Source of the DNA: Homarus americanus
Lineage: Eukaryota; Arthropoda; Malacostraca; Decapoda; Nephropidae
Direction: 5' to 3'
DNA length: 64,000 nucleotides
Assembly (NCBI RefSeq): GCF_018991925.1
Contig: NW_024756966.1
Location: 861,501-925,500 of the forward strand
This document shows positions 35,886 through 47,085 of the stretch, in pieces. The notes under the pieces were generated by a model. It saw only the letters and a program-made list of their open reading frames with translations, made no database searches and was not told the origin of the DNA. Made by a program: the position numbers and the translations under genes. The stretch's first letter is position 1. Each line of letters starts with the position of its first letter.

Positions 35886-35911
35886 ATTATTAATTATTAT
35901 TATTATTATTT

Positions 35912-35943
<32 letters not shown>

Positions 35944-36060
35944 GAAGAAGTCATTAAAAAGGAAATATTTTAAGACCACAAATCCAACACCGAATTTCTC
36001 TACTTCATTTTACACTGAATTTCAAATTTAATGAAAATTCCTACTTAGAATTAAACCAAG
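34966..36060. repeat. Purine-rich block, (CT)n and (ATT)n tracts
   Basis: Bases 35100-35510 are G/A-rich. A pure CT run spans 35703-35759 and an ATT run 35853-35944. A palindromic CRE, TGACGTCA, lies at 35623-35630. Frames here are low complexity. Confidence 0.75.
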
Positions 36061-36240
36061 TCTGGTCTAACACGCTATTGGAAGGCACCCCGTCGACAAC
36101 CAGCCAATTAGAAAACACCCGATTTCAGCTCGACCAATCAGGGAGCGAACTATCGAGATCGAGATCTTTAAGAAACTATCTCGTAAAACTCAGCCTATAA
36201 ACAGCCAGCCAATCATAACTCGGCATTGGAAGAACAAGCA
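36061..36240. promoter_or_regulatory. CCAAT/ATTGG cluster 1
   Basis: CCAAT or ATTGG boxes occur at 36077, 36104, 36134, 36209 and 36225 in both orientations. GATCGAGATC-type short palindromes lie between them. Function is unknown. Confidence 0.4.
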
Positions 36241-37329
36241 TATCAAAGAAGGGAACTATTGTATATCCTAAAATCATCTTAAGTAACCAAATGTTTTATT
36301 ATTTTAAATTTTTTTTTTTTTTTACGTTTTTGAGAATTAATGGGAAGTAACGTACGCGGTGATCTTGCTATCCGCGGTCATCTAATATCCGCGGTGATCT
36401 ACTATCCGCGGATTACTGTTGGTTTCCCTTAGCGGACACTCCCCCCCCTTGCCATTACCTTCGTCCTCCCCTTAGTTTAGTTATCTCACTTCCCTTGGTT
36501 ATATTTTACCTCAGTTATATCTTACCTTAGTCAACCCCCCTTATCTAAGTCCTCCCCTACCTAATAACTACTACTCCTCCACCTTCTCTTCCCCTTCTCC
36601 TCCAACCTCTCTATCACCACCCCCCCTCCTCCTCCCTCTTCCAACACCTACCTCTGTTCTCTCCCCCTCCACCCTCCCCAACACCCTCACCTCCCCCTCC
36701 TGGGTCGTTCGTAAAAACCCAGAACTGTTTCACATTAAGGTGTAGTTTTCAGGAGGTGAAAGGATGTGTCGTTTTATTTATCCCCTGTGTGTGTCTCCCT
36801 CCCTCTCCCCTTCCCCTCCTTCTTTATCACGGCTTTCTCTGTTTTCTTCTTTTGTTCTTCTCTCTCACTTTTTCTCCCTTTTTCTCTCTTGCCTTAAGTG
36901 TGTTAGGGTTGGTTGTTAAGAGAGGCAATGGTGTGTGTGTGTGTTAGGGAAGTGATGTGGGATGTGAGTCGAGAAGCAGCCTGCCACACACACCTGTTCG
37001 AGATCTGCTCATGACATATCTTTACCCGGAGTTACGAAGATCTGCAGATTGATTTATTAATATTAATTAATAAACTTACCTAATTAAAGTAGAGTTGCAG
37101 AGTAATTTTGATGTCATGTTTTTTTTTTACATTAATTTAAGTAAGTCAATCAGAAGCGATTATACATCTCCAATTGCGATGAAAAGTTAATTTATTTTGA
37201 GAATCCTTACCTGGTCTGAGATAATTAAAAGACTCGTGGCCAGGTGACCTCCCTCTCTGTATACCTTACCTGTGTTGATGATGTGGTTACCTTGACACAC
37301 CTGTTGGAGGCCTCTGACTTGTTGTGACC

Positions 37330-37330
<1 letters not shown>
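36241..37330. other. Non-coding with a CCGCGG triple repeat and C/T-rich block
   Basis: TATCCGCGGT(C/G)ATCTA occurs three times at 36370-36415 at about 20 bp spacing. Bases 36430-36890 are C/T-rich; the remainder is unique and AT-rich. Confidence 0.55.
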
Positions 37331-37365
<35 letters not shown>

Positions 37366-37880
37366 GTGAGTGAGCCATTATCTCACCACTACTATATCTT
37401 CCCATCTTTATTCCTTCTATCCTTATTCCTCCATAGATCAGTTTTCCCTTACTTTCACTAACCCCTATCCTTACATCCCTCATACCCGATCCCACTTACC
37501 ACTTACCCCTCCCCCCTTTCACCCACACCTTACTCCCCCCCATCTCTACACCCCCTTACCCCTACCTACCTCTACCACGTTTAATAACCTACCTCACCTC
37601 TCTACCCCTGACTCCTACATTCCCTCACACATACCCCCCCCTACATTCACCCTCCCCAAACACCCCACCTTCTACATCTACCCCTCCTCCCCCTACACAC
37701 ACACCCTATCCAACCCTCCCCCCACACACCCTACATCCCCTCCCCCACACACCCCTACATCCAACCCCTCCCCCACCTCCAACCCCTCCCCCCACACCCC
37801 TACATCCCCCTCTCTTTCCTCTTACCCCCTACATACCCTCCCTCTCCCCCTACAGCCCACCCTCCCCATAGGCATTGAGG
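37331..37880. repeat. (GA)n tract and C-rich ACCCC block
   Basis: A GA run spans 37331-37362. Bases 37490-37860 are built of CCCCTACA/CCCCCACAC units. Confidence 0.8.
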
Positions 37881-38576
37881 AAGACTTCTACCTTAACTAT
37901 CCATTAAGGCCCTGGACTCGAGTGAATGGTGGCCGGCCATTCATCCGTGGTCCCAGAAACTGATAGTGTGCGAGTGTATCAAATCGCGGCGGAATGTGCA
38001 TTGTCTTGTCCGGCCATTACGGGGCAGCGGGGCATTTCAGCTGTCACAAGTATCAAAGACAGTTCGTGGAGATAAACACCTGAGTGACGTCACGCAAGGT
38101 CCCGTGTGAACTGCGGGTTGACTGCATTTAAGCGCTAACTACTTTATTTGTGTTTTTTGCTATATTTCGTAATTATAATTTCCAGGGACTCTTGTTATTA
38201 TTTTTGTATGTCTGTCTCTTTATCTTTTCTTTTCTTTTCTTTTTTCTACGGCGGTCGATGTGTAATTTCCGTTTTATCCGCGGGGTGGCGTTGTGTTCAC
38301 TCAAGGCTCTGGTAATTTCGTTATGGCAACAGAAAACGCGGTGGGTGAAAGTTGCCATGTTGGGAGTTTTTATTTGTTTCTCTTAAGACCGCCGACCTAC
38401 CTACCTCCTCCTCCTCCTCCTCCTCCTCCTCCTCCTCCTCCCGAAAACTCCGTAAGCAGGTACCGTATTGGTCAGGGAGCGCACGAAGTCAACCAATTGG
38501 GAGACTCGTAACTGTTTATCTTTTCATTTCTCGGGTCTTTTTCCTGTCTGACTTTTATCACTTAAGAGGAATTGGT
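37881..38576. other. Unique segment with CRE palindrome and (CTC)n tract
   Basis: Bases 37881-38150 have balanced composition, scattered CpGs and a perfect CRE TGACGTCA at 38085-38092. A CTC triplet run lies at 38405-38442. It may be regulatory, but nothing proves it. Confidence 0.4.
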
Positions 38577-38666
38577 TTACCTGAAGATTAACCCCTAAGA
38601 TTATTTCACCTGATGATTAAACACCCCAACGCTAACCTAATTTAACCTAACCTAACCTAACCTAAA
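38577..38666. mobile_element. Foldback-element copy D ending in CCTAA repeats
   Basis: TTACCTGAAGATTAACCCC and TTTCACCTGATGATTAAAC modules lead into AACGCTAACC and about five CCTAA units, the arthropod telomere motif. This shows how the arm joins a TTAGG-like centre. Confidence 0.6.
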
Positions 38667-39250
38667 AATTAATTAATCCCATTTTGGTGTTGATTTTAAT
38701 TTTAGATTTTTATTAACATTATTTTTTTTGTAGTGATTGAATTTTAGGATTGTGTTTAGTTATTGATGTTTAGTGATGTTATAGACGATTGATGATGATT
38801 GAAGTAGCTACTTGTGGAGAGAGAGAGAGAGACGTGGCTTGGGGTCTCTCAGGACGTCTCTTAATCTGGTGGGCTTCATCTCGTGTCTTTATTCAGTGTG
38901 TCAGTCTCTCGCACCTCCCCTATTGTTGACCCATCTCCCTCCTACCTCTCCTTTCTCCTCCTCCTACCTCTCCTTCCACCTCCTCCTACCTCTCCTTCCA
39001 CCTCCTTCTGCCTCTTCTTCCTCCTTCTGCCTCTCCTTCCTCCTACTACCTCCTTCCACCTCCTCCTTCCTCTCCTTCCTCCTTCTGCCTCTTCTTCCTC
39101 CTACTACCTCCTTCCACCTCCTCCTTCCTCTCCTTCCTCCTTCTGCCTCTTCTTCCTCCTACCTTTTTCTCTCCCTCGTCTCTCTACCTCCCTCGCCTTT
39201 CCTTCCCCCACCATGTCCCCCTTCCTTCCCTTCTCTACCCTCCATCACAT
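38667..39250. repeat. C/T-rich TCCTCCTTC domain
   Basis: Bases 38930-39200 consist of CTCCTTCC/CTACCTC units, including a duplicated segment around 39035-39150. Serine/leucine-rich frames are artefacts. Confidence 0.8.
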
Positions 39251-39740
39251 CCCCACTCCATCACATACCCCCACCCTATAACATACACCCCCTAACATAA
39301 CATACCCCCCACCCCATCACATACCCCCACCCCATCACATACCCCCCACCCCATAACATACCCCCCCACCCATCACATACCCCCCACCCCATCCCCCACC
39401 CCCCACCCCATCCACATACCCCCCACCCCATCACATACCCCCCCACCCCATCACATATACCCCCCCACCCCATCACATACCCCACCCATCCATACCCCCA
39501 CCCATCACATACCCCCCACCCCATCCTGCCCCCCACCCCATCACATACCCCCCACACCCATCACATACCCCCACATCACATACCCCACCCCATCCACATA
39601 CCCCCCCACCCCATCACATACCCCCACCCCCCATCACATACCCCCACCCCATCACATACCCCCACCCATCACATACCCCACCCATCACCCCCCACCCCTA
39701 CACATACACCCCCCTCCCCTACACATACCCTCACCATCAC
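39251..39740. repeat. CCCCACCCCATCACATA minisatellite, about 25 copies
   Basis: Units of about 17 bp vary in C-run length, so the array is out of register and shows indels in homopolymeric C. Confidence 0.9.
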
Positions 39741-40300
39741 CACCATTCTCTCCATCCTCTCAACCATAACACAGTAAATTATTCCACTGTACAGATTTAG
39801 AGAAAAGGCGACTCACTGAGATTTCCAGCGGTCAGGTTCTGGTAGGGGGTGGGGGTGAGAGGTGGGGTGGTGAAGGTGGAGGTGAGGTGATGGTAGGTCT
39901 ATGTTAGTTTTGTGGTTTCTGGCCTCCAAATGCCGACCCGAGGAGAGGGTGGGGGGTGGTGGAGGGCCTGATGTGGATTCTGACCCGCTTCTATGGTTGT
40001 TTGGTCATGGGTCTGAAATTTTGGGGGGTGTGGGGAGGTGTGGGGAGAGTGTCAGAGATATTTTATGGTAGATATTGTATTGTTTATTTATGGCTTGGAG
40101 CGGGTTGGGTTAGGTTAGGGGATGAATGTGGAGAAAATGAATGAAAGAAGGAAAGATTTACATATTTAAGATAACAGTAGCGATAGTTGCTGATGAAAAC
40201 GGCTCAAGAATATCAGGAGAAAATATTAGTCCAATCCTCATTTCGCGTTCGTCTGGTTAAACTGTGATTTCTGTTCTTTGAAGTTGGGTCGTCGTGAGAT
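39741..40300. other. Unique and G-rich non-coding DNA
   Basis: GGGGTGGTG segments lie at 39840-40060, and a GGTTAGGTTAGG phrase near 40107. No gene is seen. Confidence 0.5.
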
Positions 40301-40560
40301 GCTCTGATTGGTTGACTTGGGTCACGTCATCGTTTCACTTGATGCACTGATTGGTTGACTTGGAACGCGTCATCATTTCGTTTGGTGCTCTGATTGGTTG
40401 ACTTAGATCACGTCATCATTTCTCTTAATGCACTGATTAGTTGATTTAGATGTCGTCATCGTTTCATCTAAGGCCTCTGATTGGTTGAATATAGGCTCAT
40501 GTTATAATCGTCATCTCGCTAAATGCTTTGATTGGTTGATGTCATCGTCTCTCTAAACAA
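40301..40560. promoter_or_regulatory. 43-bp tandem array of ATTGG (inverted CCAAT) boxes
   Basis: ATTGG boxes start at 40307, 40350, 40393, 40480 and 40531, with ATTAG at 40436; the first four intervals are 43, 43, 43 and 44 bp. Each is in CTGATTGGTTGA(C/A)TT and is followed by CGTCATC(G/A)TTT. The boxes are better conserved than the spacers. Confidence 0.65.
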
Positions 40561-40603
40561 GGTTGTCAAAAAATCGTTTAATGAAAAGAATATACGGTAC
40601 GTG

Positions 40604-40860
40604 ACAGTCCTTGGCAAAGTACGTGACAGTCCTTGGCAGAGTACGTGACAGTCCTTGGCAGAGTACGTGACAGTCCTTGGCAAAGTACGTGACAGTCCTT
40701 GGCAGAGTACGTGACAGTCCTTGGCAGAGTACGTGACAGTCCTTGGCAGAGTACGTGACAGTCCTTGGCAGAGTACGTGACAGTCCTTGGCAGAGTACGT
40801 GACAGTCCTTGGCAGAGTACGTGACAGTCCTTGGCAGAGTACGTGACAGTGACCGTGGCA
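40604..40860. repeat. 22-bp minisatellite, 11 copies
   Basis: The unit GTACGTGACAGTCCTTGGCA plus GA repeats with near identity (two CAAAG variants). No stop codon occurs in any minus-strand frame, creating two overlapping artefact frames. Confidence 0.95.
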
Positions 40861-42084
40861 GTCCGTCCGTGGCCATGATGACGGAAGTTGGTGATTGAAA
40901 ACTATAACGTCACTTTGGATATGTTTTTTTCCTTGTATCCTGCCACTCTCCCTTCTCCCTCTCCTCCCCCTTTCCTCCCAACTCTCCATCTCCTCTCAAT
41001 TCTCACTCTCCTCCTCTCTCTTCTCCTCTCCCTCTCATTCCATTTTTCTCGTATTTCTTTTCCTTTCCTTTTCCTCCTCTTCAACCTCCCCACTTCTTCC
41101 TCCCATCTTCTTCCCTCCCCTCACTCTTCTCACCTTCTTCCTCTCTCTCTGTTTCTCTCTCTCTCCCTCCTTCCCTTCCTCCCTATTACACTTCCACCTC
41201 GTTAATGACACCTGATTACACTCCTCCCTTAATTACCTCCTCCTAGTTCCCCCCCCCCCAACTCCTAACCATCTTGAACTACCACACCAGCAAGGACACC
41301 AACCATTGCTTGATGGATTTTCATGCATCTAACTGGCAATTAGAGTCGAACTGGCAATTATTAAGGCCATTAGGACACTTATTATTCAGGTAGTAAGACT
41401 TGAAATTATACCCTTTGCTTGTCAGCTTTTGAGAGAATTGTTAGAGAGAGGAAATGTAATAAATTTGGGGAACAAGGAAGTGGAGATTACAAAAATTACA
41501 CCTGGAGATGATGTATTAAATGACAGACTAAAGGAAGGGAGGAAAAAAAAACAATAATTGAATGAAGGAATGGGAGAAAATACGATAAACGTAGGAACAA
41601 TTGAATTAAAAATCATGATGGGATTGGGATAAACTATAATAAACGAAGGGAATAATAAAAATACAGAATAGATAGATAAATAGGAGAAAATACAATATAA
41701 GTAAGAATAAAAAAATGAAAGATAAAAGATGGGAAGTGGGATAAAATGTAATAAATGAAGGAATAAAGAACGGGATACAAGTAAGAAGCATTTTGTTTAT
41801 AGGTTAACAGGTAAGTGTGATGAAGTGCAGGTAATTGTGTGGGTATAATTGTCAGGTATGAGGAATATGCGAGTATATTTACGAGTATAATTGCCTCAGG
41901 TATAAGACTTAGTGTGGGACATACCTGACTTAATATCCTAGTGTAGAGAAAGGTGTTGTGGAGGGCAGGTATGCGAGTGATGTATGTGGTGTGTATCAGG
42001 TGTGTGTGTATGTGTGTGTGTATGTATAATTGACACGTCATGGCTAGAATACACACACACACACGCATACACACATATACACAC
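40861..42084. other. C/T-rich block and AT-rich spacer
   Basis: Bases 40935-41200 are C/T-rich. Bases 41400-41800 are rich in GGAATAA/GATAAA degenerate repeats. GT runs lie at 41995-42025. No gene is recognised. Confidence 0.5.
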
Positions 42085-42177
42085 GTTCTTTCCGTTAGTT
42101 GGGAGTCGAACCAAAAGCCACACACTTGCGTGGCGAATACATATCAACTAAGAGAGAGAGAGAGAGAGAGAGAGCAC
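42085..42177 (-). other. tRNA-like sequence: SINE head or tRNA pseudogene
   Basis: On the minus strand, TAGTTGATATG matches the pol III A-box consensus TRGYNNANNNG. After 27 nt, GGTTCGACTCC is a perfect B box (42112-42102). Between them GCCAC/GTGGC can pair as an anticodon-like stem with an 8-nt loop, and a T-arm stem has 4 of 5 pairs. No acceptor stem is present; the 5' half is replaced by a (CT)n tract. It is therefore not an intact tRNA. Confidence 0.5.
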
Positions 42178-43062
42178 AATAACACCCCCTCCCTCCCCCT
42201 TATATCCGGAACATACCCTATAAGAGGCACAAACCCTAAGACCGTGTGTGTGCATAAGTGCTGGTTGGTTACTGCTAGGGTGGATGGTGGTGGTGGTAGT
42301 AGTGGTGATTGCGGATGGTGGTAGTGAAGGGGTGGTAGTGAAGGAGTGATGGTGGATGGTAGTAGTAGTGGTGGTAAGGGTGGTGATGGTGGTTGTGGTG
42401 GTGGTGCCTCCTCCTTCACTTTTCCCCCTCTTCCTTCTCATGCACCTCCTCCTCCTCGCCTTCCTCCTCCTCCTCACTTTATCATTCCATGGTTGTTAGC
42501 AGGAAGATAATTTTTCTTAATCGCCACTTTGTTTTTAACATCCTCATTAGGACCCGCCATCATCCGTATACCACCATTACCACCATCACTACCACCATTA
42601 CCTCCATCACTACCACCATTACCACCATCACTACCACCATTACCACCATCACTACCACCATTACCACCATCACTACCACCATTACCACCATCACTACCAC
42701 CATTACCACCATCACTACCACCATTACCACCATCACTACCACTACTACTACCCCTACCACCACTACGAGCATCACTAAAACTTCTACTACCATTATACTC
42801 ACCAACCCACACCACACCACACTCGACCACCCACACCACCCACCACCCCATCCACACCACCCACACCACCCACCACCCCATCCACACCACCCCATCCACA
42901 CCACACCACCCACCTACCCATCCACATCACCTTCACCCACTTAAGTTAATTTATCTCTCCTGTAACTTGGTGTAATTAATAAGTAAATCTGATTGGTTAA
43001 TTGACTGACTGGTTGAATAAATGGTTGTGTATGGGTGACCTCGTATGGGTGGGTTGAGTAGG

Positions 43063-43063
<1 letters not shown>
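42178..43063. repeat. GGT/ACC triplet domains with a 21-bp repeat
   Basis: GGT-type triplets lie at 42283-42412. At 42561-42745 the unit CACTACCACCATTACCACCA plus T repeats about nine times. CCACACCACCCA repeats continue to 42920. All frames here are triplet artefacts. Confidence 0.9.

Positions 43064-43110
<47 letters not shown>
43064..43110. repeat. (CT)n microsatellite
   Basis: A pure CT run of about 47 bp. Confidence 0.97.
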
Positions 43111-43113
<3 letters not shown>

Positions 43114-43230
43114 TGTATTTCAAAACAAACCCAAAAATACCACACTATTTTTTTCTCCCCAGGATGATATAAAGTAAAGGTTTATATCTCACTATTTTTT
43201 TCCCATGAATATATATATATATATATAAGA

Positions 43231-43345
43231 CTTTACCTGAAGATCGGTTGGTTGAAGGAACTAATAACAGGTTTTAGTGAGGTCACCCGCACGATTCTCC
43301 TGGTGCAAGTGATAACACCCTCCATTCTCCTAAACTGGTGCAAGT
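43231..43345. repeat. Dispersed repeat family 2, copy 1
   Basis: Contains CCTGAAGATCG, ACTAATAACAGGTTTTAGTG, then CACGAT and CTCCATTCTC in the same order as a copy at 52151-52260. An (AT)n tract lies just upstream. Similar sequence over about 110 bp suggests an interspersed repeat or a conserved non-coding element. Confidence 0.6.
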
Positions 43346-43455
43346 CGTATTTTAACGCTGGTGTTTTGTTTTTTGTTTTTATCAAAACCAAAAAACAAAC
43401 AAAACAATGAAATCTCAACGTGTTGTAATGAACGGCCGTGATTATAACCATTCTG

Positions 43456-43492
<37 letters not shown>

Positions 43493-43625
43493 TCCGTTCC
43501 ACAGTCCGCTAGTTATCTTTTTCTGTCCATTCCATCGGTCTACCGTCTGTACGTCCATCCGTCTGAAGACAAAAAAAAATCTCTTTATTCTGTACCTCCT
43601 CATCAGCTTGTATAGTTACCGTCGA
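43346..43625. repeat. Spacer with (GT)n at 43457-43492
   Basis: A pure GT run of about 34 bp lies in otherwise unique sequence. Confidence 0.8.
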
Positions 43626-43855
43626 ACCTGTACACACCTGTCAGTCATCTACCATTACCTGTACACACCTGTCCAGTCATCTACCTTTACCTGTACACAC
43701 CTGTCCAATCATCTACCTTTACCTGTACACACCTGTCCAATCATCTACCTTTACCTGTACACACCTGTCCAATCATCTACCTTTACCTGTACACACCTGT
43801 CCAGTCATCTACCTTTACCTGTACACACCTGTCCAGTCATCTACCTTTACCTGTG
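43626..43855. repeat. 32-bp minisatellite, about 7 copies
   Basis: The unit begins ACCTGTCCAATCATCTACCT and ends TTACCTGTACAC. Copies differ mainly at one A/G position (CCAATC or CCAGTC). Confidence 0.93.
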
Positions 43856-44940
43856 TACAATATCTTAAGAAGGATGCCACTACAAATTAGATTTTTGGAG
43901 ACGCGGAACGAGGAAGAACGCTGTTTATGGAGGGGGAGGAGGGGAGGGAGAGGAAGGTGTTAGTGAGGGGAAGATCCACTAACTTAACTACCTTACCTGC
44001 TGCTGCTCGTGGGAGGGGGGGGGAGGGAGGAGGGAAGAAGGGAGGGAAGGGAGAGAAACTTGACAGGGAGGGAGGGTGTGTATTGAAGGACTGGACACGT
44101 TGATTCGATTTCAAGCTAAGGCGTATTTTTGGTAAGATCTTATTAAGGTATGTTAGTTCAAGTTTCTCTTTCCCCCCCCCACCCCTTCAATGCTCCTACC
44201 TCTCCCTTCCTGTTTACTATCTCCCCTTTGCTCCTACCTCCTTCCTTGTTTACTACCTCCCTTCCTTGTTTACTACCTCCCCTTTGTTCCTATCTTCCCT
44301 TCCTTGTTTACTACCTCCCCTTCCTTGTTTACTACCTCCCTTGTTCCTACCTTCCCTTTCTACCTCTTCCCCACCCCTCTAATGTTTCCTACCTCTCTCC
44401 CTCACCCTCTTGTTCCTACCTACCCTCTCAGTATGTTCCTGCACACCCCCAGTTACCACTCACTGGGCGCAGAGTTACCACTCACTGGGCCAGGAGGAGA
44501 GAATGCCGCCTCAAACACACTATTGGCTAATGGCCCGTAGGAGACTGTACTCTTATGCTGTCGTAAATATTATGTATAATTACCTGCCCTCCCGCTACCT
44601 GCTGCTGTTGCTCTTACACCCCTGGTAGCAGCAGACTCCCATCACCTCCTACTCGCCCCTCTCACCTCTCACTCCCTCTCACCTCTCATTCGCCCCTCTC
44701 CACTCACTTCCAATACCCCTCACCCCTAACCTCACTTCCCAACACCTCCTCTCCCCCCACTCACCCCTCACCCCCACTCACCCCTCACACCTCCCCACTC
44801 ACCCCTCATCCCCCACTCACCCCTCACCCCTACTTCACTCACCCCTCACCCCCACTCACCTCACCCCCCACTCACCCTTCACCCCCCACTCACCCCTTCT
44901 CTCCAGCACTAGTACACCACACACATTCTTCCTCGGATGT
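43856..44940. repeat. C/T-rich domain with a 20-bp TTCCTTGTTTACTACCTCCC repeat
   Basis: The 20-bp unit repeats about five times at 44230-44345. CTCACCCCTCACCCC units fill 44640-44905. A G-rich block lies at 43930-44080. No gene is seen. Confidence 0.8.
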
Positions 44941-46300
44941 GTGATGTGAAAGCTAAGACCCAGAGTCGTAATCAGGGCCCAACTTCAAGTGTAATCACCT
45001 CGTATTCTCCTCTTCCTTTGCCACCCACGTTCTCTAGACAGGGGATATATACATTATATATACACCCCTGGTGTTGTGTATATAGAGGTACGTGCAGACA
45101 GACAGACAGACAGATGGATGGGTTTTTGTCGCATGTTTAATTTTTGTTGAGTGTATGGTTGGCACGTGTTATGTAAAGCCACGTATTGGAAAGATTTACT
45201 TGTGGTACGTAATTAACTGGTTGGTCATGTTGGTACGTGTTCTGGGAGAGTGACAGTATTCTTGGAGTCACTTACAACAGTAGCTGACCAGCTCGTTCTA
45301 CACCCCACACACTGCAGCACCCCTTCCTCCCTCTCTCTCCCTCCTCCCTCCTCCTCCTCCTCCTCCTCCCTCCTCCTCCTCCTCCTCCTCCTCCTCCTCC
45401 CTCCTCTCCCTCCTCCTCCTCTTCCTCTCCTCCTCCGGCCACGCACCAAGTTAACTAGCACCTCCATCACCACACCTTGACCCCTCACTCTTGACTACCT
45501 CTTCTCTCACTCACGCACTCTTTTTTCCCCTCTCTCTCTCTCTCTCTCTCTCATATCTACCTTGCTTCGCCCTTTTTCTAATTATTTTTGTACTCTTGTG
45601 ACCTCTCTCTCTCTCTCTCCTGGATGTGCTGCCACCATTACTACCACCTTGCTGCCACTATTACTACCACTACCACCATTACCACCACCACTACCTCTAC
45701 CACTACCCCTACCACCACCTCTACCACCAGTACATCTACCACAACCACCATCACCACCATCACCACCACAATATCTTGACCCCTCGGATCTTTTATTAAC
45801 ACTGCCAAACCGTTTTCTCTCGCCTGCCCTCTCACTCCCCTCACCTGCTGTCTCATTCCCTCCCCTCCCCTTCTCTCCCTTCTCAACCCCCTCCCCTCCT
45901 CTAACTTTTCCTTCCCATTTCCTTCCCACCTTTCCCTTCCATCCCCACACCTCCCCTTTCGCTCCTCCCCTAGCCCTCCCTCTCCCCTTCCCCCTCACTC
46001 AGACACGTACATTTTTTGGCCTGCTGGTTCCCCCTTCCCCTTACCTCCCTCCCCTCTCCATCCCCCACTTTAAAAACTCTTGGCCAGGGAGAGACAGACT
46101 GAGGGGAGAAGAGAGAGAGTGGGTCCTGAGGAGGAGGAGGAGGAGGGGGAGGGGAAGAGGAAGAAGAAGCAGCTCCTGGGATTCCATAATTCATAATCAA
46201 CAGCTAAAAAGGCTGCGAGGATGAGAAATGCGCGGGGAGTGAAGGGGAAATTACTTCTCTGATGAAGAGAAATAAAAAAAAAGTAGGAGAGAAAAGGGGG
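44941..46300. repeat. Pyrimidine-rich, (CTC)n and ACC triplet domain
   Basis: (CTC)n lies at 45325-45435, (CT)n at 45531-45553, ACC triplets at 45630-45775, and C/T-rich sequence to 46070. A short unique segment (44940-45290) contains CAGA repeats. Frames on both strands are artefacts. Confidence 0.8.
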
Positions 46301-46319
46301 GGGGGGAGGAGCAATATAG

Positions 46320-46800
46320 CAGCAATGCCATCTAGCGGCGAGATGAGGAAGCTCCGTCGGCCATCTTGGTACTGATTACGCGGGAAATTAGTTGTTGCGA
46401 CGCCCCCCTCCTTCCCTCTCTCTCTGCCCCCTCCTTCCCTCTCTCTCTCTGCCCCCTCCTTCTCACTCTTCCCCTCTTCCCTCTCCTTCTTCCCATCCCT
46501 TCACCTCTTTCCCCTTTCCTCCTCCCTCCCCAGAAGCTAATGTTTTGGGGAAAGGGGGAAATTTTCTGGAGGAAGTGAGATCGTCCATAAAGGATTTAGG
46601 ATGGAGACTCCCCAAATCTTATCACGGTCCAAGGAGTTAGCAGGTTGGCAGGATTTATTGCGACGGTTATGAAGTTTAAAGGCCTTTCCGTGTTTGGCCT
46701 TATTCTTCTTGGCGGGCTTTTTTCGTGCGCGCGCCAGTTTTCGCGGGAGTCTTGAGAAAGAACAAAATTTTTCGACATTTGGCGGGAATTTCTAGACTGA
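46320..46800. promoter_or_regulatory. Promoter-like patch: CTCF-, YY1- and E2F-type motifs
   Basis: CCGCTAGATGGC (minus strand, 46338-46327) matches the CTCF core. GCCATCTTG at 46360-46368 matches YY1. ACGCGGGAAA at 46378, TTTTCGCGGGA at 46738-46748 and TTTGGCGGGAA at 46778-46788 match E2F. A C/T-rich block splits the two halves. The combination is typical of housekeeping promoters or boundary elements, but no following exon is recognised. Confidence 0.4.
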
Positions 46801-47085
46801 AGAGTGAGTTTTACAGCGACTTCTTGTTATTAGAGATTTTAAACAGGGATTATTTTTTTTTTTTTACATATTTTATCCATTACTTTATTTTACTTAATAC
46901 AATTAATTATTTGGTGTTTCTTTTATTTTTATACATCGTTTTTGTTATTGTCTACGTATATATTGTTTGTGGTCTCAGGTGTTATATGGTATTATAGGGT
47001 TAGTATAGAATAAAATCTTGGGTATTTTATCAGAATTGTAAGTTGAAGATGAATAATTTGTAAGTTTGTTATGGGCCGTATTTTT
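46801..47085. other. Unique T-rich non-coding DNA
   Basis: AT-rich with poly-T at 46853-46865. No gene is seen. Confidence 0.5.

Noticed and set aside
38640..38666. True telomere or telomere fusion point (CCTAA repeats)
   Set aside because: Only about five units, and the same run recurs inside other copies of the foldback element, so it belongs to that repeat.
40519..40989. Two overlapping minus-strand frames with repeated RTLPRTVTYSAKDCHVLCQG-like units
   Set aside because: A stop-free 22-bp minisatellite stays open in every frame; there is no independent coding evidence.
42085..42177. Functional tRNA gene
   Set aside because: No acceptor stem, and the 5' end is replaced by a (CT)n tract.
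43626..43855. CRISPR-like array (32-bp repeats)
   Set aside because: Units are directly contiguous with no unique spacers, and the genome is eukaryotic; it is a minisatellite.
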